64,000 nucleotides of DNA. Source: Macrocybe gigantea (taxonomy: Eukaryota > Basidiomycota > Agaricomycetes > Agaricales > Callistosporiaceae). The DNA is taken from the NCBI GenBank assembly GCA_011319805.1, contig SJRY01000295.1:1-64000 (forward strand), in the 5' to 3' direction. A program made the position numbers and the translations under genes. Under the pieces are notes generated by a model. The model had not been told where the DNA came from. It did no database searches and saw nothing but the letters and a program-made list of their open reading frames with translations. Each line of letters starts with the position of its first letter. The stretch's first letter is position 1. Positions 45,114 through 56,613 of the stretch are shown here, in pieces.

Positions 45114-45997
45114 TGGGAAATAGTTGTCTTCTGCTTGATACTTACATTCTGCCCACGTCTAGTCTTCTCTTTGAAATATGTCATTCCCTATCTTCGTATA
45201 TTTATACATACGCAATATGTACTCTGGACAATTATGGCAGATAGGCCTCAAAGTGCTGATCGGCTTGCGCGATATTTCATTAATATATTGCCCGCCCGTT
45301 TCATCAACAGAGGAGTTACGCGCCATTCGACACATCTTTGTGGAGCAATCACGCTTCTTCAACCTTGCTGGTAGTCTCAGCCACCTGTGTGATATTTAAC
45401 CTCCTCAGGTCAACGAAAGAAGTAATGACTTTGAGCGTTCCGTGAGTAATTAGTTTCGCAGTTAAAGGCAGACGCACGGAATTTTCTACACAAGGTCTTT
45501 TTTTGCGGGATCGTTGCTTAGGAAGTCGTTGCATGAGGCGGACGCGTTCTATGCACGTGTTCCAACGAAGACGCACCTTTCATGATCGTTTTGTTTTGAC
45601 AACAGCGCCGACAAAGAAGCTATCCATCAAGCTGCCTAGTTGCTCTTCTGGCTTCAATTAAATTCACCATTGCTTGGGTACGGAATGTTCGTTTCATCAC
45701 GACCACGAATCATAGTCCAAGGCAGGCGATATCATTTTCTATTTGCGGTCTCGAGATGATACTAATCGCTGGCCAGGATACTTGTGTCTCAGGTCGGTCA
45801 AGGGGCCTCTGAATGTACTGTACTGTACAGCGGGACACAGCACGCAAGTGCCTGGCGATTGATAATGATCATGGGCTCGATCGTTGTCACTAGCGATGCA
45901 CGAAGGTCCCTGAATAATAAACCGAACAGCAAGGGCGGAGCCCAATGCAAACACTTCTCTCTCTTCTCCTAACCTTTTCTCTGCCACTCTCTTCGAC

Positions 45998-46961
45998 ATG
46001 GGTAATTTGTACAGGAGGAGGCGAGGCGGCGGTGGCCACAGTAGCTCCATCGACCTCAATTTTGACCTCAGTTCAGTCAACTCTGCGCGCTTCGCGTTTG
46101 CGATTATCTTCGCCCTCTGGGCGCTCTACCTGGCACTGCGGTGCCTCCGTGTCCTACGCGCACCTGGCACGTATCTCGCCGCGTACATCGTCCTGCTCTT
46201 CGCTATACTACTCTCGCTGACGGACGACGTCATGGATGCCGTCGCAATCGCCACCATCGACAACCTCGGCGCGTCAGGCCTCCCTCAGCTCGGGCCCGTC
46301 TTTGTGATGATGTGGAGCTGGGTGTTCACCAAGCGGATATTCTCTTCGCCGTGGCGCTGCTCTTGTACATCATCCATCGTACCTCACGCGCGACGCTTCC
46401 GATTTGGAAGGTCATCATTCGACGCCGTTTTCGTAGTCACCTGGACGTGCCTCATGATCGCCTGCCTGGGGATGTATTCCTCGCTCATCCATTCGCCCGT
46501 TCCCAAGACTTTGGCTGCGTACAATGCGTATAAAGCCAAAGCGCAGACATACGAAAACTTGACGTACGCCACGCATGCCTTCCAAATCGCCACTACCATC
46601 GATATCACGGTCTCCTCGCTGCTTCTTTGGTTGCAGATGAGGAGGATGCAATACCAGGACAAGGTACGTCGCTATGCTTCAAAGCTAATCGGCCTTTCCT
46701 CACTGTGACTTGCAGATCACAAGGCACATCGCTCTCGTCGTCTGCCCGCTCATTCTCGTGCGCGCGTTCTACGGGTTGGCTACGGCCATTGTCAGTAATC
46801 AGACTCCTACCCTTGGAATCGACTGGGACGCGTTTGGCCTCGCTAGCGAGATCGTGGAGGGATTGCTCATTTATACCGCCATCTATATGTTTTTGGGCGG
46901 AAAGGAGTCGAAGCCAAAACCTCCCGTGCCTGGAGTTGTGCAACGAAAAGCAATGGCATGA
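45998..46961 (+). CDS. Seven-TM membrane protein, copy 3
   Basis: Two exons (45998..46663 and 46716..46961). MGNLYRRRRGGGGHSS leads to FAFAIIFALWALYLALRCL, YIVLLFAILLSLTDDVMDA, VFVMMWSWVF, then, after a doubtful stretch, AVFVVTWTCLMIACLGMY, FQIATTIDITVSSLLLWL, HIALVVCPLILVRAFYGLA and EGLLIYTAIYMFLGG. In 46330-46412 the continuous frame reads polar residues, while the next frame reads ADILFAVALLLYIIH, the third helix of copies 1 and 2. Two opposite one-base slips would explain this. Otherwise intact, and it is the most diverged copy. Confidence 0.65.
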
Positions 46962-47873
46962 CTTTGATGTTTCGTTGGCTTCGCGCCACATGATGACTAC
47001 TCCTTTTTTTCCGCGCTATGCATTACCTCCACCCTCTTTATGTATATATTGTACTTATGTATGGTCCTAATAGTCGTACTATACACGCCTCTCCCTATAT
47101 TGGGCTTATCTTTACACCAGAATATGTGGTTGTCCAGCTCTCCTTAAATGCACATGGCTGGCTGACAACGACAGTAACGATAATTCTCGAGTTACGATTT
47201 AGTATTTAATGGCCAACTGCAACTTCAAGACACGAAACCGACAAGTGGCTTTGTTCATAGATCGTGTCGATGTGAAACCACACCCTTCCACCAATTCAGG
47301 CACGCGTTCCAACTGAATATGCAAAATTTCAGCCCAGAATGAAACGGTGTTTCGCAAAAAATAAAAATAAAAAGAAAAAAAATCCCGGCCATCGCCTTAT
47401 CGCTATGACTGCCAAAGGACTTTGTGTTTGCCAAGGAAGACGTGCAGTAGAGGAATAACTATGGACCATCTATTTTTGATTCTATCATCTGTAACGATCC
47501 CGAGGGACGTCTTTATCGGCCCACAACCAGTATCGAGTATTGCCATTAAAACGGAGGAAGCTTCCACCAGCGCCCGGAACAGATCAGCCACATGAGTTTC
47601 GAGAAACATTTTTTTTCCGAAGACGATTATTAGACAATGCCCTGCGCCATAGAGCTGACTCGTTCTCCCAAACGACGGATTATAAATTCGCATCGATATC
47701 CGATAGCGGGAACAACACTGCACTAAAGGCGGGGGATTGGAGAAGGTCAGGAGGTTCTTGATGCACGGCAAAAGAAAGCTTGAGATGCCGAATCATCTGG
47801 GACAGACAATAATATGCTGGGCTAGGAGGTGTACAGATTGCGCACTAAAAGTGAAAGCAGGAGAAAATAAATA
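46962..47873. other. Intergenic region between convergent genes
   Basis: Holds the 3' ends of seven-TM copy 3 (plus) and OXR1 (minus). A minus-strand frame of 122 codons at 47403-47771 has no recognisable domain and no promoter; I leave it out. A-rich tract at 47358-47380. Confidence 0.4.
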
Positions 47874-50056
47874 TCACTGAGTGATCCCCCAGACCTCAAG
47901 GCCAACGCATTCAAAATGCACGGTCTGTCCGCTCTTTGGTCCAGGCGAACAGAGGGGCACGTTGTCGAACGTCGGACATGCAGCGCTGAGCCCTCGCACA
48001 ATGTATCGTCCAGGTAGAAGCCGTAATGACCTTCCCTAGAAAACTGGTCGTCAACAGCTTGGCTACATCAAGAACAAGAAAAAAGCGCACCCTCCCCCAA
48101 TGAGATATATTCGGGTTCGCAGAGGGCGACATAGTCGTTTTTGCCCGTCCATTTGAAGACACGGAGCTTTCCCTCTCTGTATTCCACAAAAAGCTATTCG
48201 GTGGAAATTGGCCTTCGCTCAAGCAATAAATCAAACGACTTACGATTCCCCGCCACCGTAGTACCCCTTCCCCCGGCTCATGCGAATGCCACCCTCTCCC
48301 ACCCAGGCTCCGAACAGGCTGCCTTTGCTATCTTTCGTGACAAGAAGGTCTCCCACAGGTCTCGGGACGCCTGGTTTCGGATCCAATTGTGCCTCACATC
48401 GGGAATAGAGGGTCTTTAGCGATATTCCATGTTGGTCTAGAGAGTAAATAAGCTTCCACTTGCGCGGAAGGCGAGCTAAAGCGGGCAGATGCGGCCGGAC
48501 TATAACGGCTCACGCAAGGGCAGCCTTGAAAGCAGCAAAATGCTAACCTGATTTGCCAGGTCAGGCAAAAGGACCGCGGTCGTGGTAAGGCTCCGGCCCT
48601 CCAAGTCAACCCCACCAGTCCTCTTTTCTATGAGATGGGCAACGCCCGCACGATCTTCTTTCTTGCCTTGATCCAAGCCGACCATTTCTCGCTCCGGTCC
48701 GTCTTCTGTGGAGAGCTCGCGCTCGAGCTCCGTGGAATAGCCTTTATCCCAATTATAGCTGTCGCCTTTGAATCCAGGGGCACCGCTTGGCGGAATGTAT
48801 ATGTGTGAAGCAAAGGGAGATGACCGTGACGGGCGAGAAAAGGGTGTTTCATGTGAGATTGTGTATGACGGATGCAGGGGAACATGGGGTAGATGGCTCG
48901 GTGAGGAAGGTAGGGTATGCGGATCTGTACTTCGTGCCCTAGGCTTGGTATGAGGGGAAGAGGGCACCTCACCGGCAAATAGCGAGTCAAGGGCCGAAGA
49001 AGAGTGCCCTGTAGTATTTGATCGACCAGAAGGGAGTAAGGAAGACATCCATTTCGAAGACAGGTTCGAAAGGGTCTGATAAGAAGAAGGTCTGAAGTGC
49101 AATCCGTCATGATGTCGAGGAACCATTTTTGCTTTGGACTTCCTCTCAGGGCTCTCTTCGATAACCGGAGTAGAGGATGCCGGAGAAGTATCCGCGACAG
49201 GTGGGGCTAATGTGGGAGGAGGAGGCATTGTTGGTGATCGAGTCGGTGAATGAGACTTTGATTTTGACGACAGAGATGCCTTGCTCAGTTTCCGTGTGAG
49301 GGGGTTTGTGGAGAAATAGTCATCAGTAAGATCAATGAGAGGGGTAGAAACTTCAGATTGTTGTACAGAGGAAGTCACAGAAGCATTCCGTTCTTCCGGC
49401 GGAGGTTGTAGGGGGTCATGATCCGTTGTTGGTTTGTCAGTCATTTCAGGCATGGGGGTGTGGTCCGTCGTGGGTTTGTTCATCGTTTCAGGTGAAGGGC
49501 TTACTCCGTCTCGCGATTGGTCTTTCAACCAATGGAACGGATCGTCTTCGTTCTGGAATATCTCATCGAGGATATCATGTTTGTTTTTCTCTGCAGCAAT
49601 CTTCGCATCTCGAGCGAATCTGTCAAAGAATGTCCAGCTCGTGCTACGACCATGTTTTGGCCCTTCAGGAGGTGTGAGTCCATCAGTGTGTGGTGTATCG
49701 TCGACAGACGCGGGTGCGTCCGAAGTGGAGACATCTCCTGATGACAGCGGATCCTCGGCTGGCGGAACCGACACGAACGAACCAAACTCTGAATCCGAGC
49801 TGGAGTTCTCGGAATGGTGCGAATACGGACGAGGAATGGTCCTCGCGCCCATCGAGGGGCCCTGAATCGGTTCCAACGTTGGAGAAGCTCGGGGTGTGGC
49901 TGGGGAGAAAAGCGTGGCGAATTTATCGATGGAAGCCTCGTCTACAGGGCGCGGTGTGCTTGAATCGCGTGTCGCATGACCGTTCGATGGACCGTTGGCT
50001 CTTGGGGCATCTTTAGATGAAACGATAGGCGACATATTGTAATTTATCGTCTTCAT
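47874..50056 (-). CDS. OXR1: OXR1-type TLD-domain protein
   Basis: From ATG 50056 (MKTINYNMSPIVSS; 50035 is an alternative) a long disordered Ser/Pro region runs to about residue 500, with TFFDRFARDAKIAAEKNKHD, ILDEIFQNEDDPFHWLKD and ERKSKAKMVPRH. The TLD domain follows: LPRLPRKWKLIYSLDQHGIS, TLYSRCE, LLVTKDSKGSLFGAWVGEGG, YYGGGES, FLW, KLRVFKWTGKNDYVALCEPE, then GHYGFYLDDTLCEGSA and the hallmark end VHFECVGLEVWGITQ. Introns are short (38 nt near 48500). Two one-base losses relative to the expected TLD frame occur, near 48170 (GAGAGGGAAAG) and near 47985. The family protects against oxidative stress, probably through V-ATPase regulation (known for TLD proteins). A frameshift in a usually essential-type conserved domain points to sequence error. 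Confidence 0.75.
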
Positions 50057-50300
50057 ACTCTGTTGAATAGCTATAGTTTGAAAGTAAAGGAGATCGACGT
50101 ACGACAATAAGTAGGAATGGGTTTCCTCGACCATCTAGGCACTGTGCGGGACGGACGAGAGAACAAGGAGGTCTTTATGCAACACGCGACATTGACGACG
50201 GGGTTGGGTGGAGAGAGTGCACGTGTTTGACTGATAAGATAAGATCTTCCGCTACGAACTATGTACCGTCGAAGATACTCCAATAATACGATTAATTACT

Positions 50301-52290
50301 CTACAATATATATTTGAACGATGAATGTCCCGATATTGCTGCAGTTTTGGCTTCGTTGTGTCTATTTAACAGATGCAAGGCTTGCCGATGGATGAAACAG
50401 GTCACAATAGTCAAGAAATTTGCAGAAATGGAGATATAGAACGAATTTCGATAATCCGGTCCCCACTTGCTTGGAAATACGTAACTTTAACTTTCACGTG
50501 AGATGGCATGTAGGAAGGGAGTAACACGGTACACACGATGCAGCAAATGCGCCCAGCTGCCCGAATGCGGACACGAGCCCAAGTGCAACGGCTCGTTTGG
50601 GTGTTGGGTAAGAGAAAGAATTGCTAGTCCAGGCTAACAGGACGACGTAGGCGCCTGATGTACAGTCCATGAGAAACCTATTGATAAATGAGCCCAAAGC
50701 TTCTAGAAGACCGGGATGTCACTCACAAAGAAAAGTATCGTGCACCAGTATTCATGGTGGAGGCAGCCACAACACATCCTATGAGGCCAAGCGCCATGCT
50801 AATGGCTATGAACGGGAAGCGACTCTTTCGGACATCCGAGAGCCTTTATGGTACATCACCTACCAGTGAAGAGGCAACAATACATTGATGTACACGTACC
50901 TCGATGTTGCAAAGGAGTACAGGCAGCCATGAAGGACGGTGGCGAGCAAAGAAGCAGAGTGATCATGCGGTTGTAGCCAAGAGTCTGGGCTAAGGTAGGA
51001 ATGTATTGATGGAACGCGACGGACACTTGGAAACACGCTGTGGCGAATCCGAGCCACCACACTTTCCAGTCAGAGACAGCAAGCACTAGGCCTCACGCTG
51101 ACCAAGTTTCGGCTCATCCGCAAGTCCTTCCCTATCTTCGACTTTCCTGAGCAGCGCCAACGGAGCCTCGTCCGGCCTAAGCCATTTGCTCGTGGACGGT
51201 GGTCTGGAAAATCGGGAAGGACGAACATGGCAAGAACGGCAATCACGATCGTGATGGCTCCTTCAATATAGAATAGCCATCTGGTGTGTTGAGAACAGAT
51301 GAACATGAGTATTGAATGGGTGAGTGACAAGGATCTAACCTCCATGCAGGCTGACCCAACTTTCCTTCCATCCCTTCCAAGATCCCCGTTGCCATCAGCG
51401 ATCCGAACGCCGTGCTGATGAGAATTCCGCAGAAAAGGGCGCAGCTTCTCAGGCCGAGTTCTTCTGCGCGACAGATATGGATATCAGCGTCTGTCTTGTC
51501 ATCAATGACAGATTCTATGCCTTGCTTGTACCACGCCGCTAAGGTCAGCAGCGCACCGGGGAAAAACGATCCTTCGACGACACCGAGGAAAAACCGGCAT
51601 ATCAAGACACTAGCGAAGCTAGAGGAACTTGAATTTGAGAGCAAAGTGAAGCGTAGAACGGAGCCGTACTTTGTCGTGAGACCTGGCAGGAAATCGATGA
51701 TGGGATGGAAACCTAAACATATGACATCGGACGTACCTGTAGCAAGGCATATGATGCCCCAGACTACGGCACATGCTGGGAGATAGAGCGAAGGTCTTTT
51801 AAGGTGATTCAGGAACATATTTCTGGAGGAGACAATCAAGCATCTACGCCGACCAGAGGACGGACTTACACTTACGAAGGAACCATCATGACTATGTAGC
51901 CAATGAAGAAAATAGCGAGCACTGTCGGATATTGTGCCCCTTTGAGATGCAGATCCTTCTCGAATCCGCTTAGCCGCGCTACTCTGAGGAGGAAAGAGAC
52001 CTATCAGACAAGCTGCAGCGAAAAAGATCGGGCAAGGCGACACGCACGCGATGTTGTTTCTGTCAATCTAACGAAATTTAGCTAACGTAGATGGATCGAG
52101 GAAGGGAAGAGAGACGCACGTAGTTCAAGACAAACATCACGATGAGGATGGACATTCTCGCGTCCACCTTGCGCACCAGTCGTCGTTCCCTAGTCGAGCG
52201 ATTGTTCGCATCGTGCTCTGCGTCACTGGATTGTTCGTCGGTGGTGTAGTATGACGCCTTGGCGTCGGACGGCGGTGGCGGCAAGGGCAT
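50301..52290 (-). CDS. MFS transporter, anion:cation symporter (DAL5/TNA1-like)
   Basis: ATG 52290 starts a polar N terminus (TDEQSSDAEHDANNRSTRE), then ILIVMFVLNY, YIDRNN, GFEKDLHLKGAQYPTVLAIF, FFIGYIVMMVPSNMFLN, VVWGIICLATG, CRFFLGVVEGSFFPGALLTL, LGLRSCALFCGILISTAFGS and WLFYIEGAITIVIAVLAMFV. After the central loop come WWLGFATACFQVSVAFHQYI, SYPTPKRAVALGLVSAFGQ and the end IFPSKWGPDYRNSFYISIS. These are signatures of the allantoate/nicotinate-type ACS family. Many short introns. In the central loop near 51175-51190 the frame slips by one base (SKWLRPDEAPLALLRKVED is read in a different frame from the preceding helix). Substrate is likely a small organic acid or vitamin, by family. Confidence 0.78.
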
Positions 52291-53432
52291 AGAAAACAGG
52301 AGTTGGTAAAGTGGGGCTTTGAGGGCTGAGTCCCAGAGATTCGTCCATGAGCCATTTGCGCCTTTTTCAAGCCGGGATTTATCATTGCCTCAGGGTTGGC
52401 CTAGGAACATGAGCTATACCGCATCTGACCTAAACGCACGATTCCTCTCACCCAGCTCTCACCGTCTGTAGTGAATCACCAGCCCGGTTCGCGGTGGCTT
52501 GACGACATCAACGAAGTCTTCTGCGTCTCGCCCATTTGGCAAATTAATCTCAAAGCGCTCAAGCTGGCTACGTTTCTGGCGGCCTAGACGCACAGAAAAG
52601 GGGATAACCTGCTTTTCTGCAGTGAAGAAGCACACCCTTGAGCATTAATTTGAGAGATCGGTGTGACTATGTGCGCTGACGTTGCTCGGGTTGTTCCAGA
52701 ACCAGAACGGACGTTGCTTCTGGAGGCTAGTGACTAGGGAATGAAAGCAAGGGGACCATCTTTGACGCGCCAGGAACACATCAATGATCGTTTCTCGGGG
52801 CTCGAGTTGTCACAAGCCAAATTGGCTTCGTCCGACGAATTCGTACATGCGGCTATTCTTGACGTCCAAGTGATAACCTCCGTGTGCGCGTCGAGCACCA
52901 GAATGGTGTGGAAGCATCATAATATCAAATATGACACAAGCGCTCTTGTCTGGGTGGGCCTGCGCTCCAGGACGTCGACAACGAACTGCCATCGCTGTGA
53001 CCCACTTGGATAAACAGACCACAACAAAGTTATCGTCTTGGGGGCTTGGTGATGATCTTGTGCCTCGGGGAAAGAAGGGAGAAGAAAAAAAGGTTGGGTT
53101 CGGGGTAGTTAATGTGCCTATTAATAAGGTCGTCCTCGGCGTTCAAGCTGATATTGAGTTGACGCGTTGCACATCACGATAAAAGGCGTAGGGTCGTTCT
53201 TGGAAAAGATAACGCCCTGTCGATCTGGTGGGAGCGACCTTGGCTTGCTGGGAGATGGATGTCCCACTCAATTGAAAGTGACGCAGCGTTACGTTATCGC
53301 AGTCGAATCGCAGTCCCTCGATTGCCGAGGGTGTCGAATATGCCAACAGCTCTGGTTCGCCCAGGCAAAAAAAAAAAACACGAGAACACAAGATATTCAC
53401 TCGCTATGGAACATGAACGACGAGGGAACGAT
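52291..53432. promoter_or_regulatory. Intergenic region, MFS promoter and 3' flank of GH78-like gene
   Basis: No supported coding region over 1.1 kb. A13 at 53368-53380. The promoter of the minus-strand MFS gene must lie in the left part; I see no clear TATA box. Confidence 0.4.
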
Positions 53433-56168
53433 CTACAGCGCAGAAGGTACCGGGACGACGCTAATAGTGTGCGTCATCCCTCCTTGCAGTTCGACCACCG
53501 CACCCTCAGCAACCACGCCGCGCGCAACACCGTTCATGACCAAAGACCCACTGACACCTCTCGGCACGCGCACCACACCGCTCGTGCTCCCGGAGCCGTG
53601 ACCTGCAACGCGAACGCGAACGCACGTGCACCACCCTCCTCCAGAGTCAGAGTCCACCGCGCGCCAAACCACCCGAGGGGCGTTTCGAACCCTCCCTCCG
53701 CGCCCGGCAGGCCGCCTCCGCCACCGACGTGTGGCGCGAGCTTCCACGTCCTACCTTGCGGCGAGGTGATGGTAAGCCCGAGCACGTAGAACGTCAGCGC
53801 GGACGTGGGGCCGGAGACCAGCCGTGCGCGTGCGAGGTGTACGCGGGGTCGTAGTTGTATCCGCGGTACGAGCGGTAGCTAGAAAAAAAATTGCAGCGCG
53901 GTTCGTTCAGTGCGGTTCGCTCGGTTTGGAAGAGAACGCGTACCTGAGCGAACCGTTCGCCGTGAACCCTTCCAAAAGTGTGCTTTCGACAGAAAGGTTC
54001 GTGCACAGCATGTAGCCCCACGTTCTCCGCAAAAGATCGAGTGCCCGCGCGTCGTTCCCAGACTCAAAATGAGCTTGCAGCTGTCAAATAGATTAACGGA
54101 AAGAGAAACCAATGGTACGGAGTCGTACATGCCTCAAATCCAGAAATAAACGGACTAATGGTATCAGGCAGCTCTGGGGCGACCGGTCCAAGGTTGTTCC
54201 AATTCTTCTGAAGGCCCTCGCTTATCCTGCTGGCCTGAGAGGGCGAGGTTGTCAAATTGTAGAGCACAGCGAACGAGTTGGCGTCTTGCGGGCACAGGGT
54301 GGTCGTCGTGTTGTCCCTGTACATGCCCGCACTCTCGAGCCAGAACGCGTCGTTGAACGTGGCTTTAAGCGCCGTCGCATTCCGCGCCCATGCGGACGCC
54401 AGCGCGGTGTTGTTCAGGTAACTCGCTAGCTCGGTCGCGGTGGTAAGGACCTGCGGATGAGTATGAGCATAAGCATGGGCGAACGGGTAAAGTAACAGCT
54501 GAGCCAAAGCAATACCCGATAAAGCAACGCATTGCCCTCCGCATTGTGCCCACCACCTCCGAGTCTCGCCCAATCCCGGAGGCCAGTGATGTTGATCAGC
54601 CCAGTCTGATCGACCTTGCCCTCGAGGAACGCCACCGCCTTGGTGTAGTTTGCCCATACCTGCTGCAGCCACGCCATATCACCAGAATAGAGATAATAAT
54701 TATCTGGAATGACATGTTCGATCAGCAATTTTTAAGACATTGAAAGTTATTTTTAAAGGCAATCAATTGAACGAAGAAGGGTGCTGCTTACAGGTCCCGA
54801 TGAGCGTCCACGCATGATAGGTGTCTGACCCTTGCTGGCTGAGAGGCGGGCCGGACTCCGGAAGCGCCCCAGTGGTAGGGTTGATGGCAGCGAACATGGT
54901 CGAGAGTGCATTGCGCGTTGGAATAAGGTCGTTGGTCGAAACGAACTGGGTCGGCACGGCGATGCCCATGTCGCCTGCAGCGATAGTCTCAACAACCTTT
55001 CTCATTCCTTGGTAGAAATGCAGGCATACCAGGCCATACTGCTCTTACGTAGACGCCATGTCAGATACGAAATGGAAAATTCAGCGCCTCGCAGGATCGT
55101 GTGGCTCACCGATCACGCTTGGCTCCGTCCACGATTATGGGGCCTGCCACACCGAGGGTGGCGTCGTTTGCCCAGGCTAAAAAGCAGGCGAAACAGGGTG
55201 TCAACCACCGCTGCGATGTTGCGGTACCGAAAAGAAGCACGCACTGCCAGCAGGTGCGAAGGGCACTTTCCGACCGGTGTTGAGAGGGACGGTGTTGGTC
55301 TGGACCGTGTACGCACCCGCATACCATACTGAATACGTTTGGGTCAAAAAGGGGCCAGAACGGAGGAGAAAAGACGGAAAGAAACGGAAGATGGTCAAGG
55401 ATGAGCCACAACAACAACATTCACTGTAAACGAAAAAAACCTAGGGCTGCCAAAGAGCGAAGAAAGCACACGCACCCTTGTTGAAAAAATTGGGGTCATG
55501 AAACGCGGGGTCTGTAGCGAAAAAGTACCCAGAATACGCCCTGAGGTCGTTCACGTGAGGCATGAACGAGATAGCGCACGAGACGTTGGAGAGCGTGACA
55601 GGGACGTCTGAATTGGAGACGATGGTCAGGAATCGGAAGCCGCCGCGCAAAGACGCGGACGGCTGCGTCCAAAAGCCCTGCGTCAGCGGCGCAGGCACGC
55701 TGAGGACACCGTCATAGGTCGTGCTTTGCGAAGGAAAAGACGAGTCGTCCGACGCCATTGGGCGGATGAACGAAGGCGATTCTGTAAAGGAGAGCGAAAA
55801 GGCAGAGGCCGAGCTGACTTTGTCGAGGTTGAGCGAGATCAGACCGCCGACCTAGCGTCGGACGCACGAGCAGAAAATTTCAATGTCAAAATTCCAAAAA
55901 GAACTCTAGGATGGAAAACTGCACTCACTTCGATTCCGTAATCTAGCGCGAGCCACGCACCGCGTCCGACGAGCGTCGCGCTGCCCTTGTTTGCGACGAG
56001 GTTCTGCGCCCCAGTCACCGCGCCGTTCTGAGCGCGTATCGCTGTCGGGTACACCGTTTTGGATGTCGGCGCATAGTTGAATGCATCCCAAGGCCCTGCG
56101 GGCGCCCGCGCAGAGGCGCCGACGGCTGCTGCAGCTGCGAGTGAGAGCAAGAGAGACGGACTCCGCAT
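53433..56168 (-). CDS. Secreted GH78-like glycosidase (alpha-L-rhamnosidase type)
   Basis: ATG 56168 gives a signal peptide (SPSLLLSLAAAAAVGASA). An N-terminal beta region follows (ARAPAGPWDAFNYAPTSKT, GRGAWLALDYGIE, GGFRFLTIVSNSDVPVTLS). The six-hairpin catalytic part has SGDMAWLQQVWANYTKAVA, GLINITGLRDWARLGGGGHN, TALASAWARNATALKATFND, FWLESAGMY, then ARALDLLRRTWGYML and a GYNYDPAYTSHAHGWSPGP stretch, all typical of rhamnosidase-like enzymes. A C-terminal beta domain starts at ALTFYVLGLTI. Catalytic acids are not assigned. Near 53592 (CTCCCGGAGC on plus) one base is missing: the frame ends early at 53534, while the next frame continues VVRVPRGVSGSLVMNGVARG to a stop at 53433. Likely acts on plant pectin side chains or glycosides outside the cell. 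Confidence 0.75.
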
Positions 56169-56613
56169 CTGTTCTCGGCGTGCTGGACCATGTCGCTGTC
56201 TGTTTTTATTGGACAAGAGAGAAGGTCAGAGTCATGAGATGCCAGACGCTCCGCTCGACGGGCCGACAGAATTACATGGTTCTAATAGCACCTATTCTCC
56301 ACAACGCTTTCGCGATACGGTCTTGCTGGTTAGCAGTACTGCTTTTACGATGATGCACACGTGTCTGAAACGGCGCCTGGAACGAGGCATAGGTATACTA
56401 CCGAGTCTCGTTGCTCAATGACACACGTGTTCGCAGCAGTAAATGTAGTGTTCCATTTTCGCTCAAACATGTGCGTGGGAAATAATGATACTCCACCCAA
56501 GCGCGTTCGAGTCTGCAGAATAGTCAGTGCGACATGCAGACTTTATAAGAACACGGACACTTCGCGGACATTTCGCTAGGCTCTGCCTTTGTCTGAGGTC
56601 CTCAGTCAGTATT
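56169..56613. promoter_or_regulatory. Divergent promoter of GH78-like and phospholipase genes
   Basis: 445 bases shared by two secreted-enzyme genes reading outward, so co-regulation is possible. CTTTATAAGAAC at 56539-56550 is a likely TATA box for the phospholipase gene, 64 bases upstream of the ATG. TTTTTATTGG at 56203-56212 is close to the GH78 start. Confidence 0.55.

Larger units (their letters stand above)
41730..45250 (+). repeat. Tandem segmental duplication carrying seven-TM gene and promoter
   Basis: Unit 1 (about 41730-43190) and unit 2 (about 43750-45250) align over promoter, gene and 3' flank. Shared words include TGATCCGAAAATGTC / TGATACGAAAATGTC upstream, GCATAAAAATACGG / CTATAAAAATATGA TATA boxes, and TACTTACGTTCTGCCCACGT / TACTTACATTCTGCCCACGT downstream. 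A third, more diverged unit starts near 45720 with gene copy 3. Confidence 0.75.

Noticed and set aside
47403..47771. 122-codon minus-strand frame
   Set aside because: No recognisable motif, no promoter, and lies in the convergent 3' region; insufficient support.
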